From Cepaea nemoralis (taxonomy: Eukaryota; Mollusca; Gastropoda; Stylommatophora; Helicidae): 64,000 nucleotides of DNA. This document shows positions 9,310 through 19,534 of the stretch, piece after piece (the first letter of the stretch is position 1; every line of letters begins with the position of its first letter). The notes beneath the pieces were generated by a model. That model was not told where the DNA came from. It saw only the letters and a list, made by a program, of their open reading frames with translations, and did not search any database. The position numbers were made by a program, and so were the translations under genes. The DNA lies in NCBI GenBank assembly GCA_014155875.1, contig JACEFZ010013563.1:124001-188000 (forward strand), given 5' to 3'.

Positions 9310-11957
9310 GTGACGATTTTATTAAGTGAATAGTTAAATGTTTCTATTTTGTCATGTCATGTTTTTGAATATTTGTGTTATTTTGTTTTGAAACATGTGC
9401 AGTATTAAATGTGAATTATACGTTTTATATTTGTAGGATGCTGCATTTCTACAGGACCATACTAGGTACCTGTATTCTGCTAGAGAAATCAGCAATTTCG
9501 TGTGGTTGTCTTTGGTAGATTTGGGTAAAGTGTTTAAAAAAACTGCTTTATACATATCTGTTTTCTTTTTAGTAAATGTTTCAATGAGTTGTCTTAGTGT
9601 GTCTAGTGCAGTTTGGACTGTTGGACAAGTGTAATAAATGTGATCTTCAGTTTCCTGTATGTTATTTCTGCAAATTTGACATTGTGCTATTTGTTTTCAC
9701 CTGTGTGCTTGTTTTTCAGTTGTAGGTGACATGTTAAATATTAAACGGTACGTAATTTCTCTGGCTTTGGGTTTGATGTGTGGATTGTGAAGATTGGTGA
9801 AAGTACATGTGTAGTCCTGTATGTAGTACCTTTGTCCTCTTTTAATTCTCAGTTGTAGTGGGGGAGCCTGTTGCTTGACGAGGTATTTGTAAATCTGGCG
9901 TGTTGTCTGTTGTATTAAGTGCTCGCGTCCTTGGAGTGCGTGTATACATGTTTTGTAGAAGGTGGGTAGTGGTCCAAAGTGGTGTGGTGAGCTGAGTTGT
10001 ATTCTCCTAAGATGTTGCAGTCTAAGTTCGATGTAATAGAGCGCTAGTGGGTGTTGTTTTGGTTGGTTGAGAATGTGCCCTATGTGTTGGATTCTGAGCG
10101 CTTGTATTTTTGTGTGTATGTCTTGCAGCCCTATTCCCCCGTGTTGTTTGTCTTGTATGAGTGTCTTATGCTGTATGCAATAGAGTGTGCTGCCAAAGAT
10201 GAAACGTCTGATGTGTTTGTTGATGTCTGTGATTGTCTGTTTTGGAGGGTCTAGCACTGTGACTAAATATATAATCTTGGGAATAATGAATGTGTTTACA
10301 ATGATGCTCCTACCAAATATTGTGGATGTCTTATACTTGTATCTATGCAGCATGTCTATTATTTGCTGTGTGAGGTTTTGCCATGTCTGTGTGTGTATCT
10401 GCCTGGAGTTGTTTGGGAATGTTATACCATATATCTTGATGTTGTCTGTGACTGTTAGGTCAGGTGGAAAGTCTGCCTTGTTTCGCCACTTCCCGAGACC
10501 CACTATGTGTGACTTATGGATATTTAGTTTTGCCCCGCTCCCCTTACCAAACTGTGTAAAGGTGTGGAGTATATTTGTAATGGATTTGTTGTTGGCGGGG
10601 AAGAAAGCAGTGTCGTCAGCATATGCGATCAACTTTCGCTCTCCTCCCCCTGGTATGAAAGTGCCTGTGATGTTCGTGTCTTGTCTGATTGCTTCGAGTA
10701 GTGGTTCTAGGGCTAGCACGTATAGGAGCGGTGATAGAGGACATCCTTGTCTCACCGACCTTGTGAGCCGGAAACCCGCAGTAAGTGTGTGGTTTACCAA
10801 CACCTTACTTTCGGGCCTCCGGTACAAGATCTCTATCCACTGCCTAAAGTACCGGCCCAAGTTGCAGCGTGTTAAAGTCTTATATAAGTAGGAGTGGGAG
10901 ATTCTATCAAAGGCCTTCTCCTGGTGCAAGGACAAGAGGGCGGCCTGACAGTCCCTCTTCTGTGTGTATGCGATGATGTCTCTAATGAAATGCGTATGCT
11001 GGTGGATGTTTCTATGTGGTACCCCGCATTGTTGGTCTGTGTGTATAAGCGTTGACATAAAGGGTCTCAGTTTGTGGGTCAATGTTTTAGCAAGTATTTT
11101 GTAGTCAGTGTTGAGTAGTGATATGGGTCTATAGTTCTTCATGTGCATCTTATCCGTATTGTCCTTAGGTATGAGTGTTATGTATGACATGTTGCAACTG
11201 TCTGGTGGTAGTTTTTTGTCAAAGGCGTCTTGATATACTTTAAGAAGAAGACCACCTAGGATAGGAAAGAAATGTTGGTAGAATTCTGCAGTCAAGCCGT
11301 CCGGTCCCGGTGTCTTGTCTTTGTTCATTTTACTGAGTGCGTGTGTTATGTCAGTCAGTGTTAGTTCTGCGTCTAGTGTATCTTTGTCTGCGTCTGACAA
11401 CTGTTTACTATACCCTAGAAAGTTGTCCTGTGTCTGTGTGTCTACTGTTTCTGCTGTGAATAGGTGTGTGTAGTATTGATTGAATGCTTCTGTTATATGT
11501 GCTGGGTCTGTTTGTGTGTTACCCTGCATGTCTATTACTTTGCTTATCTGTCTACTGTGTTGTACGTTCTGCTCAATTGCCAAATACTGTTTACTGGGGA
11601 TCTCTTGCGTGATTGTGTTGAGTTTTGTTCTGAGAAGAGCACCTAGATATCTATGTTGCTGGTATTGCTCTAGTTGTTCTTCTAATGTGTGTAAGTGTGG
11701 TGAATTGTTGTCTACCTGCTCCAAGAAATACATTTTTTCTTTTTTTTTATTGGGTTTGGCGGTCATCCCAGACTAGCTGGTTCCCCGCCTCCCCTGTTTT
11801 TGGCGTGGACCCTTAGTCCCACTGTGAGCTATTGCCCACAGTGGTCCACCGGGCCGACATTTAAAGTGATGCTTATGTGAGGTTTTTTTTTTTTCTTTTT
11901 GGATCACCCGGCCCCCGACCAGACCAGGCGCACTACTGGAAGGGCAGCAAATGCGTC
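9310..11957 (-). mobile_element. Tx1-like LINE, copy 1 (RT ORF open, endonuclease missing)
   Basis: Minus-strand element. A 689-codon frame (11766-9697) has LINE RT blocks in order: KMNKDKTPGPDGL, LIPKDNTDKMHMKNYRPISLLN, an EKAFDRISHSYLYKTL palm, SVRQGCPLSPLLYVLALEPLL and the catalytic YADDTAFF. The order and motifs fit the L1/Tx1 group. After a frame change near 9697 the C-terminus continues to about 9352 and includes a zf-RVT-like CQICRNN..H..TCP. The N-terminal APE endonuclease and ORF1 are absent; the 5' leader (11767-11957) runs straight into a U2 snRNA fragment. An internally deleted copy is the simplest reading. The long intact RT frame suggests modest age. Confidence 0.85.
9697..11766 (-). 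CDS. Tx1-like reverse transcriptase, open frame
   Basis: 689-aa open frame within Tx1-like copy 1. It would copy element RNA at a nicked target (target-primed reverse transcription). RT fingers and palm span roughly residues 130-430, with YADD in the middle of that block; the C-terminal 250 residues are a thumb/linker rich in His and Gln. The first ATG (MTAKPNKKKEK) is probably not the native start, since full-length Tx1-type ORF2 proteins have an endonuclease before RT. The frame ends just before the zinc-ribbon region, which continues in another frame. Likely non-functional as a whole protein. Confidence 0.75.
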   Translation of the reverse strand: MTAKPNKKKEKMYFLEQVDNNSPHLHTLEEQLEQYQQHRYLGALLRTKLNTITQEIPSKQYLAIEQNVQHSRQISKVIDMQGNTQTDPAHITEAFNQYYTHLFTAETVDTQTQDNFLGYSKQLSDADKDTLDAELTLTDITHALSKMNKDKTPGPDGLTAEFYQHFFPILGGLLLKVYQDAFDKKLPPDSCNMSYITLIPKDNTDKMHMKNYRPISLLNTDYKILAKTLTHKLRPFMSTLIHTDQQCGVPHRNIHQHTHFIRDIIAYTQKRDCQAALLSLHQEKAFDRISHSYLYKTLTRCNLGRYFRQWIEILYRRPESKVLVNHTLTAGFRLTRSVRQGCPLSPLLYVLALEPLLEAIRQDTNITGTFIPGGGERKLIAYADDTAFFPANNKSITNILHTFTQFGKGSGAKLNIHKSHIVGLGKWRNKADFPPDLTVTDNIKIYGITFPNNSRQIHTQTWQNLTQQIIDMLHRYKYKTSTIFGRSIIVNTFIIPKIIYLVTVLDPPKQTITDINKHIRRFIFGSTLYCIQHKTLIQDKQHGGIGLQDIHTKIQALRIQHIGHILNQPKQHPLALYYIELRLQHLRRIQLSSPHHFGPLPTFYKTCIHALQGREHLIQQTTRQIYKYLVKQQAPPLQLRIKRGQRYYIQDYTCTFTNLHNPHIKPKAREITYRLIFNMSPTTEKQAHR

Positions 11958-11981
11958 TGATCTTAGCCAAGGGACCGAGAA
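11958..11981 (-). ncRNA. U2 snRNA 5' fragment at Tx1-like 5' junction
   Basis: The reverse complement reads TTCTCGG, then TCCCTTGGCTAAGATCA, closely matching the conserved U2 snRNA 5' region (TTCTCGGCCTTTTGGCTAAGATCA). It lies exactly at the upstream edge of the minus-strand Tx1-like element. It is a fragment and not a working snRNA: the rest of U2 (branch-site recognition region, Sm site) is absent. I read it as the insertion target remnant. Confidence 0.75.
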
Positions 11982-11990
11982 TGTTCATCC

Positions 11991-12396
11991 AAGAAATAAA
12001 TGGGCGAAAGATTTCTACGTTGTGAAGAGAAACCAGAGTAATAATGTCAGGTTGACCATTGGGGGAAGTCGTTAACATCGTGCACGGGGCTTGCAGTGTT
12101 GAAACATTGTATATATTGCATTAACAAGTACATAATACGCAATTTTAGCAGTAGCAGTATTTATTCTTTTGGATATTAAGTTATCGTGTTAACTTTGAGT
12201 AGGCAGTGTCATTAAATTAAATATTTAACAACTGATGTAACTAATTGCTTCTTTAGACAAAACTTGGCGAGTTATGTCCCTTGCATGCAATAAAATAAAT
12301 ATTATGTTGCCGTGAAAAGGAGGTATTTGTCGGCAATTTGTTTCTCAAGTTATCTTTACTGCCTATTGTGAATGAGCCAACCATACCATAGTGTTT
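11991..12396. other. AT-rich region, nothing recognised
   Basis: No convincing ORF or repeat identity. Contains a GATTGATTGA run at the end, which belongs to the next LINE tail. Confidence 0.4.
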
Positions 12397-12520
12397 GATG
12401 GATTGATTGATTTAGGAACCGACATCACAGCATTCAGGACATTCCCATAAGCGCTCCGTCCCCATTCTCAGCAGCCAGCGAAGAGTTCCAACACTAATAG
12501 TTCCAGTAGCAATCTAACCA
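12397..12520 (-). pseudogene. LINE 3' end fragment (RNase H-type LINE)
   Basis: A minus-strand 3' terminus with GATT-type tail whose coding end reads ECPECCDVGS then stop, nearly identical to the longer copy at 52833-53210. Severely 5'-truncated. Confidence 0.75.
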
Positions 12521-12589
12521 GTGTAAGTCAATGAAATAAGACATGGCTGTAATTTAAGAGGACTTGCATTATGGCACTCATGTTAGAGG

Positions 12590-12915
12590 TAAGGGCTTCA
12601 ACCTCTACACCGGACAGTTGCACTAAAATGTTGACCTCTCGTCCTTGACTTGGGGACGTAAATTACAAGTACCCCTGAAGTCGGAGTGGGTTTGCCTGAC
12701 GGCGAAGGACACTGGTAATAAGGAAAGCTATTCCAAACGCAAAATTTTGTCCATCACTACTGTAAGTATTGTGTATGGACTTTACGCTTGTGTTCAAAAG
12801 AAAGCGAGAGGAAACAAATATTTTCAAGAGACATTACTTTGAGTAAGATAAATGTACTATTTGATTCAAATAACTGTAGTTTTGTCTTTAATTTGTATAA
12901 AGTTTTCTATAGAAA
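12590..12915 (+). repeat. SINE-like repeat, 5'-truncated copy
   Basis: Matches 60692-61025 at high identity by eye, including the segments GACAGTTGCACTA, GTCGGAGTGGGTTTGCCTGA and GGACACTGGTAATAAGGAAAG. The complete copy begins with a tRNA-like head; here most of the head is lost, although a B-box-like GGGCTTCAACCTC remains near 12592-12606. Non-coding. Confidence 0.65.
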
Positions 12916-13119
12916 TTAACAACGGTAAAATGCAGCATAAAAGATTCGATAATAATTTAAATATCTTTTAAGATTATGTAAAAGTAATGGCTTTATCTTA
13001 CATGTGGGAATATGTTAAAAGACATCTTTCTATTTCTCCTTGATATTACATTAAATATCCTTTTAATGGCATCGCTAAGCTATTAATCTTTAACGTCTCA
13101 TTATTTTTTGACTGGCATA

Positions 13120-13300
13120 TGAACTATGCCATAAATGTCATATTATCATAAATGTATATGTATGTATTTGTTTCATGTGGTATAACACTTAACGCTAACA
13201 AACGGCAACGCTCTGTGATATACACAAACAAGAAACACGCGTCACTTAGGAAATATACGTACATTGCTTTGTATAAAATAAAGGTTTGAAAATAAAACAA
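13120..13300 (+). repeat. Tx1-like LINE 3' end
   Basis: Resembles the 3' terminus of Tx1-like copy 2 (60440-60590): TATGCCAT, then ATATTATCATA.ATGTATATG, then AATATAC and a terminal AATAAA-rich stretch. It is followed without a gap by a U2-like sequence at 13301. No coding part is retained. Confidence 0.6.
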
Positions 13301-13323
13301 TTCTCGGTCTTTTGGCTAAGATT
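13301..13323 (+). ncRNA. U2 snRNA 5' fragment at Tx1-like 3' junction
   Basis: TTCTCGGTCTTTTGGCTAAGAT differs from canonical U2 at one C-to-T position. It directly follows the LINE 3' end and stops after about 23 nt, so it is a target-site remnant and not a gene. Confidence 0.8.
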
Positions 13324-14306
13324 ACCGTCCTTTACCCCATTAGACAAGTGTACTTTCCGATTTAATTTCCCCTCTGTGGTCACGAGTGCTCACTACAAAC
13401 TGGATTAAAGATTTTCTCGGTTACAGATTATTCAAACACATCAGTGATATTAATTTTGTGGCGGTAATTTTGATTGTTTTCACCATGTTTAGATCTGGAT
13501 TAAAGATTTTCTCCGTCAAGAACAAAACAGAACAAAATGTAAAAGGCCACAACCACCCTCAAATTAATACCTTGTGTGAGTACAGGCTTCTCCTGATAAA
13601 GGAGAACCGCTTTTGGACAACAATCACCTTCAAATAAGAGCGCAAATCCCATGTGCACTGTCACAACCAGCCCGCTCAGTGGCGAAGGGATCACGGACGC
13701 AGTTCGTAATCCCGCAATCCCACGTTCGACATACAGCTGCGGGCGATTTGGCAGCAGACCGCCTTGCGTTTCTTCTTTTTGCCAAAATGTTGTGGGTGCC
13801 GGTCGTTCAGAAATCAATGGCAAACTACTAAACGTAAACATGCCAAGATGTCACAACAGCACATAATTAAAATATGCTGGTGTTAACTGCGACGTCCTGT
13901 AAAGGATATGCAACTGACTAACTGTCACAGCCACGGTTCATGTACTCTCGATACAGAGTTGACAAACACTTTGGCACATTGTGAATTCGCATTGTTGGAA
14001 GCATATTTTCTGACGTGTCAATTTACGCTATTGAAACACCGGATTATTCACTAATTTTCAACTATATTTTCGAGGTCATACTGTGCATTTTGATTTCGAA
14101 TTGATATTCTAAAAGATATTGTGAGTTTTTCTTTGGAATTATTATTACCGAAAACAACAAATTTTTGAAATGGATTCAAATATCATTACATTTGTTAGTC
14201 GCGTGTCCTGGACAGATCCCTTCGGGGTCCTGGCTAAAGTCAGTAGGATCGCTGATTCCTCCGAAGTCGGAGAGTATCTGCCTATAAGGCCAGGAACCAC
14301 CAGTCT
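13324..14306. other. Non-coding region with a dispersed repeat piece
   Basis: 13795-13925 resembles 30715-30838 (shared pieces CGTTCAGAAA, GGCAAACTACT, CGTCCTGTAAAGGA, ATGCAACT). Otherwise no feature. A small open frame at 14170-14370 runs into the LTR and is not credible as a gene. Confidence 0.45.
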
Positions 14307-14310
14307 GTAC

Positions 14311-14832
14311 TGTCAGAGTCTAAAGTGTTGCAGAGATGCAGGGACATCGTTACGCCCGCCAGGCGAATAGTCCCTAGCCGGGATGCCGTAACTTCGTTAC
14401 GCCCGCCAGGCGAGTATTAGTTACCTGCCTGCGAGGTTGCTGGCTGACGAGACAGCCAGCGGTCAGGCAAGGACAAAGCAAGACGCACGCAGGCCTCGTA
14501 AAGCCACTTCAGGTGGGAAGGCGCGTTGCGAGAAATAGCCAGACAGCTCTGGGACTCGGACTCGACAGGACGCAAGAGAGAGAGAGAAAGGCTTTGTGTA
14601 GTTCTGTGCCCGAAAGTCGAGTGCTTGTACATCTTGCGAGATAGACTGTGAGCTGTGGTTTGTTTGTAAGTGTATTAATGTATAACTTGTGTGTTGTAAT
14701 GGTAATCACATTGCATGTGATCTGTAAATAAATCCATTGAACGTCGTGTCGTTGAGTCTCAAGTCAAATCACGTTGTACTTGTACTGTCTCACATGTGTT
14801 AGGTATAACGAGCCAGGTTTAAGACTCTGACA
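14311..14832 (+). repeat. LTR 1 of Gag-only element
   Basis: 522 bp, TGTCAG...CTGACA, with an AATAAA signal (14727-14732). It differs from the other two LTRs in reading GCCCGCCAGGCGAATAG where they have GCCCGCAAAGCGAATAG. Confidence 0.88.
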
Positions 14833-15641
14833 TGTGTGGACGTGGTGGCATTCGTCCGGCTTTAAAATGAACGTAGTTTAAGTAATTAACATTTAAACCT
14901 AGATTTGTGAACTTAGAAATTTTTGTCCAACTTTAGTGTACATTTACATGTGATCGTGAAGGCTCATTTTGGAATATATTATTAAAATTGTTTGAACATG
15001 GAGACTAAATGTGAACGTAAAGTACATACATATTGTTTGATCTTGTAAACGTGTAAAACATCAGTGATTGTGGAACTTGTCACCGTTTTGACCTTGTCGA
15101 CATTGTGAAGTTGCCATTGTGACCTTGTCGCCATCTTGTAAACTTGATGTCTATGTCCTTACTGAATGTCATCTGAATGTAAGTGATGTGTCATCAATGT
15201 TGTAGAGTGTTGAGATATATTTAGATTGTCTTTGTGAGTTGAGTTGTGGAAAGCAGAAAGTTTCGGAAAGAAAGTGACTTGTGGTTTTGGAAAAAATTGT
15301 TGACTGACGACATTACGACCTACAATTACACTCAACGCCATACAAACCTAATCAAAACTTAGTGACAAGCATACACACCACATCAACTAGACGCTAATTT
15401 ATTTCCTCCAAAAACAAAGCAGGTTTTCTGTGCCATCTGAAACCCTTGCCGTAGAGGTCATTTGTGTTTTGAAGTAGCGACCCTACAGTTCCTAGTCCAA
15501 ATTTCAACCGTTCTCCACCGCATCCAGGACACTTGAGTATATTTTTCTTTTTATATACTTTCGGATGCAAATTTAGGCACATATTGTAAGTAGAACACAA
15601 TTGTAAATTGTTCACTTTACTAACAACTTGTAACAAATTGT

Positions 15642-17084
15642 GTGGCTGGTATTTCATTTGCATTTTCCATCATGTCTTCATTAAATGATTTCATCGAGAT
15701 GGGTTTAAAGTTAAAGTTAACAGGTGACGAGTTGACAAAGTGGAGTGAAACTAAATACTCTGAACACCTTCGTGAGAAAGCTAATGAACGCAATGAAAGA
15801 GCGGCTGAAAGAGCTGCCAAGCAAGCCGAGTTAGATATCGAACTGAAGAAGGCGGAGATAACAGCTCAAAGTAAGCGAGAAGAACTAGAAGTACAATTAA
15901 AAATCAAACAACTTGATACTGAGACTGCCATAAACAAAGAGTCTAAGAAATCTGAGAGACTGGAGAAAGAAAACCAGTACAAGAAATATCAAGGTATCGT
16001 AAGAAATTATACCTCGGGTGACTGCATTGCAGCCTTCACCCAAGATTTTGAGACTTTAATGGACCATTACCAGGTTCCACTGTCTGAATGGAATATTATT
16101 TATATGAGAAGTTTATCAGGGGAGCCTCTAAAGGTCATAGAGACTATCCCCAAAGACCTCAGAAAAGATTACCATTATCTAAAATCAAAGATTATGGCAC
16201 ATTTTATGTTAGATGAGGCAGGTTACAGAGAACAATTCAGCAAGTTGAGCCCCAAACTGACTCAAACGTTCTCTGACTACCTCTGCTTAGTCCGAGATAT
16301 ATTTACCAAATGGACTTCAGCAGCTAAAATTGATAAAAATTATCAAAAGTTAGAAGATCTTATCATCAGAGATAAAGTCATTTCATCCATTCCATCAGCA
16401 TTTTCAAAATTTTTGCAAGAGAATGAATGCACAAGTGTAGATGAGATTGAGAGACGTGGTTCGGCTTATTACACAGCCAACAAACATTGTTTTGCCAGTG
16501 AAGCTACTGATACAAACTTTGTAGCATCGGCTAACTATGACAAACCCTATAGTAGGCAAAAACCTTATAAGCCTACATCTGAGAAGTACAATCATTGTAG
16601 ATATTGTAAAATTTCACACCACCAAGGTGAGATGTGTGACAAGAACCCCGCATATCTTAAATATCTACAGAACATTGTAAACAGACAAGATAAGGAGCGT
16701 AAATCCTTTAGAAATTTGCGTAAATGTTTCCTCTGTAAGGCGTACGGACATTATCGCCATGATTGTAAAGGTAGGCAAATGACCAAGAAAGCAAATGCCG
16801 CCTTATTTGATAGTTCATCATCAGATGAAGAACAATCAGAGAAACACCCTGTGAACTCAGCACAGGCTTTTGATATGTTTAACGCAAATAAATGTACTGT
16901 TTGTAATACCTTTTATGAAGATGACATTTTAACATGCGGCCACTCCATTCCTATTGCCAATGAAGAAGCTAATTTGGTAGTAGATTCCAAAGGCAGAATA
17001 AACATCCGTCAGGGATATGTGAATGGCAAGCCTGCTACAGTCCTTCGGGACACGGGAAGTTCACTTATTGGACTAAAGCTCTAA
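15642..17084 (+). CDS. Gag-like polyprotein with truncated protease, copy A
   Basis: 480 aa. Residues ~45-115 are a charged Ala/Glu/Lys coiled-coil. Residues ~120-300 resemble the SCAN-like capsid domain of some gypsy-group Gag proteins (AFTQDFETLMDHY, LKSKIMAHFMLDEAGYREQF). Two CCHC knuckles follow: C319-C332 (CRYCKISHHQGEMC) and C362-C375 (CFLCKAYGHYRHDC). An acidic Ser-rich stretch lies at 391-400. The last residues carry an aspartic-protease motif, DTGSS (470-474), but the protein stops eight codons later, so only the first protease strand is present. It would form capsid-like particles and bind RNA. No pol follows in any frame. Either the ATG at 15642 or that at 15672 (MSSLNDF) may be used. 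Confidence 0.85.
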   Translation: MAGISFAFSIMSSLNDFIEMGLKLKLTGDELTKWSETKYSEHLREKANERNERAAERAAKQAELDIELKKAEITAQSKREELEVQLKIKQLDTETAINKESKKSERLEKENQYKKYQGIVRNYTSGDCIAAFTQDFETLMDHYQVPLSEWNIIYMRSLSGEPLKVIETIPKDLRKDYHYLKSKIMAHFMLDEAGYREQFSKLSPKLTQTFSDYLCLVRDIFTKWTSAAKIDKNYQKLEDLIIRDKVISSIPSAFSKFLQENECTSVDEIERRGSAYYTANKHCFASEATDTNFVASANYDKPYSRQKPYKPTSEKYNHCRYCKISHHQGEMCDKNPAYLKYLQNIVNRQDKERKSFRNLRKCFLCKAYGHYRHDCKGRQMTKKANAALFDSSSSDEEQSEKHPVNSAQAFDMFNANKCTVCNTFYEDDILTCGHSIPIANEEANLVVDSKGRINIRQGYVNGKPATVLRDTGSSLIGLKL

Positions 17085-18204
17085 ACTTACCGCAAGCGAA
17101 CTATCCAATTTATCAGTGGTATCTGCGTTTGGAACATATCCAGTGATATTTTAAATCCGTGTGTGAAAGTGTGACCTGAACATTGACATCTACACCACTG
17201 CAGTCAATCGAAATCCAGAAGTTTTTTTTCCAGTGAAACAACCAACGCATGAACGATCAGAACATTGTACATTCCGTATTACTACATCAGACCGGAACAA
17301 GTGTGTTCTAAAAATTTCAACATCAGCTGTTCGTGTGTACTTCCGGATGATTTAGAAATTTAGTTCAAAATTAGCAGACGACAAACAAAAGCTTAAAAAG
17401 TTATGACGCTTCTAAAATATTTAGGAATCAACAATTTTGAATACACGAATTGTGTATTAATATTTTTCATTCAGTGTAATCTTAGAATCATATCTTGATT
17501 AATTTATTCATACTATCGACATTTTTTCGCTAGTATGGAAAAACATCAAGCTATGACGCTGAGAAATAGAAGAATTATTGTAAGATATTATATTTCATAA
17601 ATTTTGAAATTATGTCCCTTTCATTTAATTGTTATTACATTATTACACCAAGGGCGGTAAATTGAAATGTATACGATTATGTGTTGTATATAAATAGCCA
17701 TGTTGTTGCAGATTGTTACCACGCCAAGAAACCATCTACTGGGCATGGTATAGTGTTACCGACATTGCAGACCGACACAAGAACTCCTGGCCAAATGAGG
17801 TCAGGGTTTGAGCGTTGAATGCGGCTTATATAAAGCCGTATTACGGTCTTGCCAGATGTTTTTTGTTTCAAAAAGCATTGTAGTACTTTTTTTGTAGAGG
17901 CTGCGAGGTAGTTGCTTGGGAAGCTGTTACTACCGATCTGACTGGGTCAATAATGCAATTAAGGTAATCATCCATCGAGAGGATGAAACTTGACAAGTGT
18001 TAAAGGTTGAACACCACATGTCTTGAAAATACAACTTCCATTTCTTATGTGTTTCTATGCCAAGATGTGTATTCTTATGGTTTTCTATACCAATGTATAT
18101 AACAACTGAAGGGTCGACTCTGACAAGGTTAAAAGATTAACCCGGTATGTATATATAGTATACATGAAAGATGACATCTTTCATGAAGAAGCCCCGGGGG
18201 AGCA
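17085..18204 (+). other. 3' non-coding part of internal region A with PPT
   Basis: About 1.1 kb with no ORF between the gag stop and the middle LTR. The last bases before the LTR are GCCCCGGGGGAGCA, a candidate polypurine tract (GGGGGAG). Contains a ~90-bp block (about 17125-17220) absent from region B. Confidence 0.6.
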
Positions 18205-18725
18205 TGTCAGAGTCTAAAGTGTTGCAGAGATGCAGGGACATCGTTACGCCCGCAAAGCGAATAGTCCCTAGCCGGGATGCCGTAACTTCGTTACTGCCCG
18301 CCAGGCGAGTATTAGTTACCTGCCTGCGAGGTTGCTGGCTGACGAGACAGCCAGCGGTCAGGCAAGGACAAAGCAAGACGCACGCAGGCCTCGTGAAGCC
18401 ACTTCAGGTGGGAAGGCGCGTTGCGAGAAATAGCCAGACAGCTCTGGGACTCGGACTCGACAGGACGCAAGAGAGAGAGAAAGGCTTTGTGTAGTTCTGT
18501 GCCCGAAAGTCGAGTGCTTGTACATCTTGCGAGATTGACTGTGAGCTGTGGTTTGTTTGTAGGTGTATTAATGTATAACTTGTGTGTTGTAATGGTAATC
18601 ACATTGCATGTGATCTGTAAATAAATCCATTGAACGTCGTGTCGTTGAGTCTCAAGTCAAATCATGTTGTACTTGTACTGTCTCACATGTGTTAGGTATA
18701 ACGAGCCAGGTTTAAGACTCTGACA
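18205..18725 (+). repeat. LTR 2 (shared middle LTR)
   Basis: 521 bp; serves as 3' LTR of the first unit and 5' LTR of the second. It is not bordered by a target duplication: the left flank is AGCA (end of the internal region) and the right flank is TGTG (start of the next). It shares GCAAAGCG with LTR 3. Confidence 0.88.
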
Positions 18726-19534
18726 TGTGTGGACGTTGTGGCATTCGTCCTGCTTTAAAATGAACGTAGTTTAAGTAATTAACATTTAAACCTAGATTTG
18801 TGAACTTAGAAGTTTTTGTCCAACTTTAGTGTACATTTACATGTGATCGTGAAGGCTCATTTTGGAATATATTATAAAATTGTTTGATCATGGAGACTAA
18901 ATGTGAACGTAAAGTACATACATATTGTTTGATCTTGTAAACGTGTAAAACATCAGTGATTGTGGAACTTGTCACCGTTTTGACCTTGTCGACATTGTGA
19001 AGCTGCCATTGTGACATTGTCGCCATCTTGTAAACTTGATGTCTATGTCCTTACTGAATGTCATCTGAATGTAAGTGATGTGTCATCAATGTTGTAGAGT
19101 GTTGAGATATATTTAGATTGTCTTTGTGAGTTGAGTTGTGGAAAGCAGAAAGTTTCGGAAAGAAAGTAGACTTGTGGTTTTGGAAAAAATTGTTGACTGA
19201 CGACATTACGACCTACAATTACACTCAACGCCATACAAACCTAATCAAAACTTAGTGACAAGCATACACACCACATCAACTAGACGCTAATTTATTTCCT
19301 CCAAAAACAAAGCAGGTTTTCTGTGCCATCTGAAACCCTTGCCGTAGAGGTCATTTGTGTTTTGAAGTAGCGACCCTACAGTTCCTAGTCCAAATTTCAA
19401 CCATTCTCCACCGCATCCAGGACACTTGAGTATATTTTTCTTTTTATATACTTTCGGATGCAAATTTAGGCACATATTGTAAGTAGAACACAATTGTAAA
19501 TTGTTCACTTTACTAACAACTTGTAACAAATTGT

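Noticed and set aside
13386..13841. Small open frames in both strands
   Set aside because: No family resemblance, no codon pattern, short, in repeat-rich DNA.
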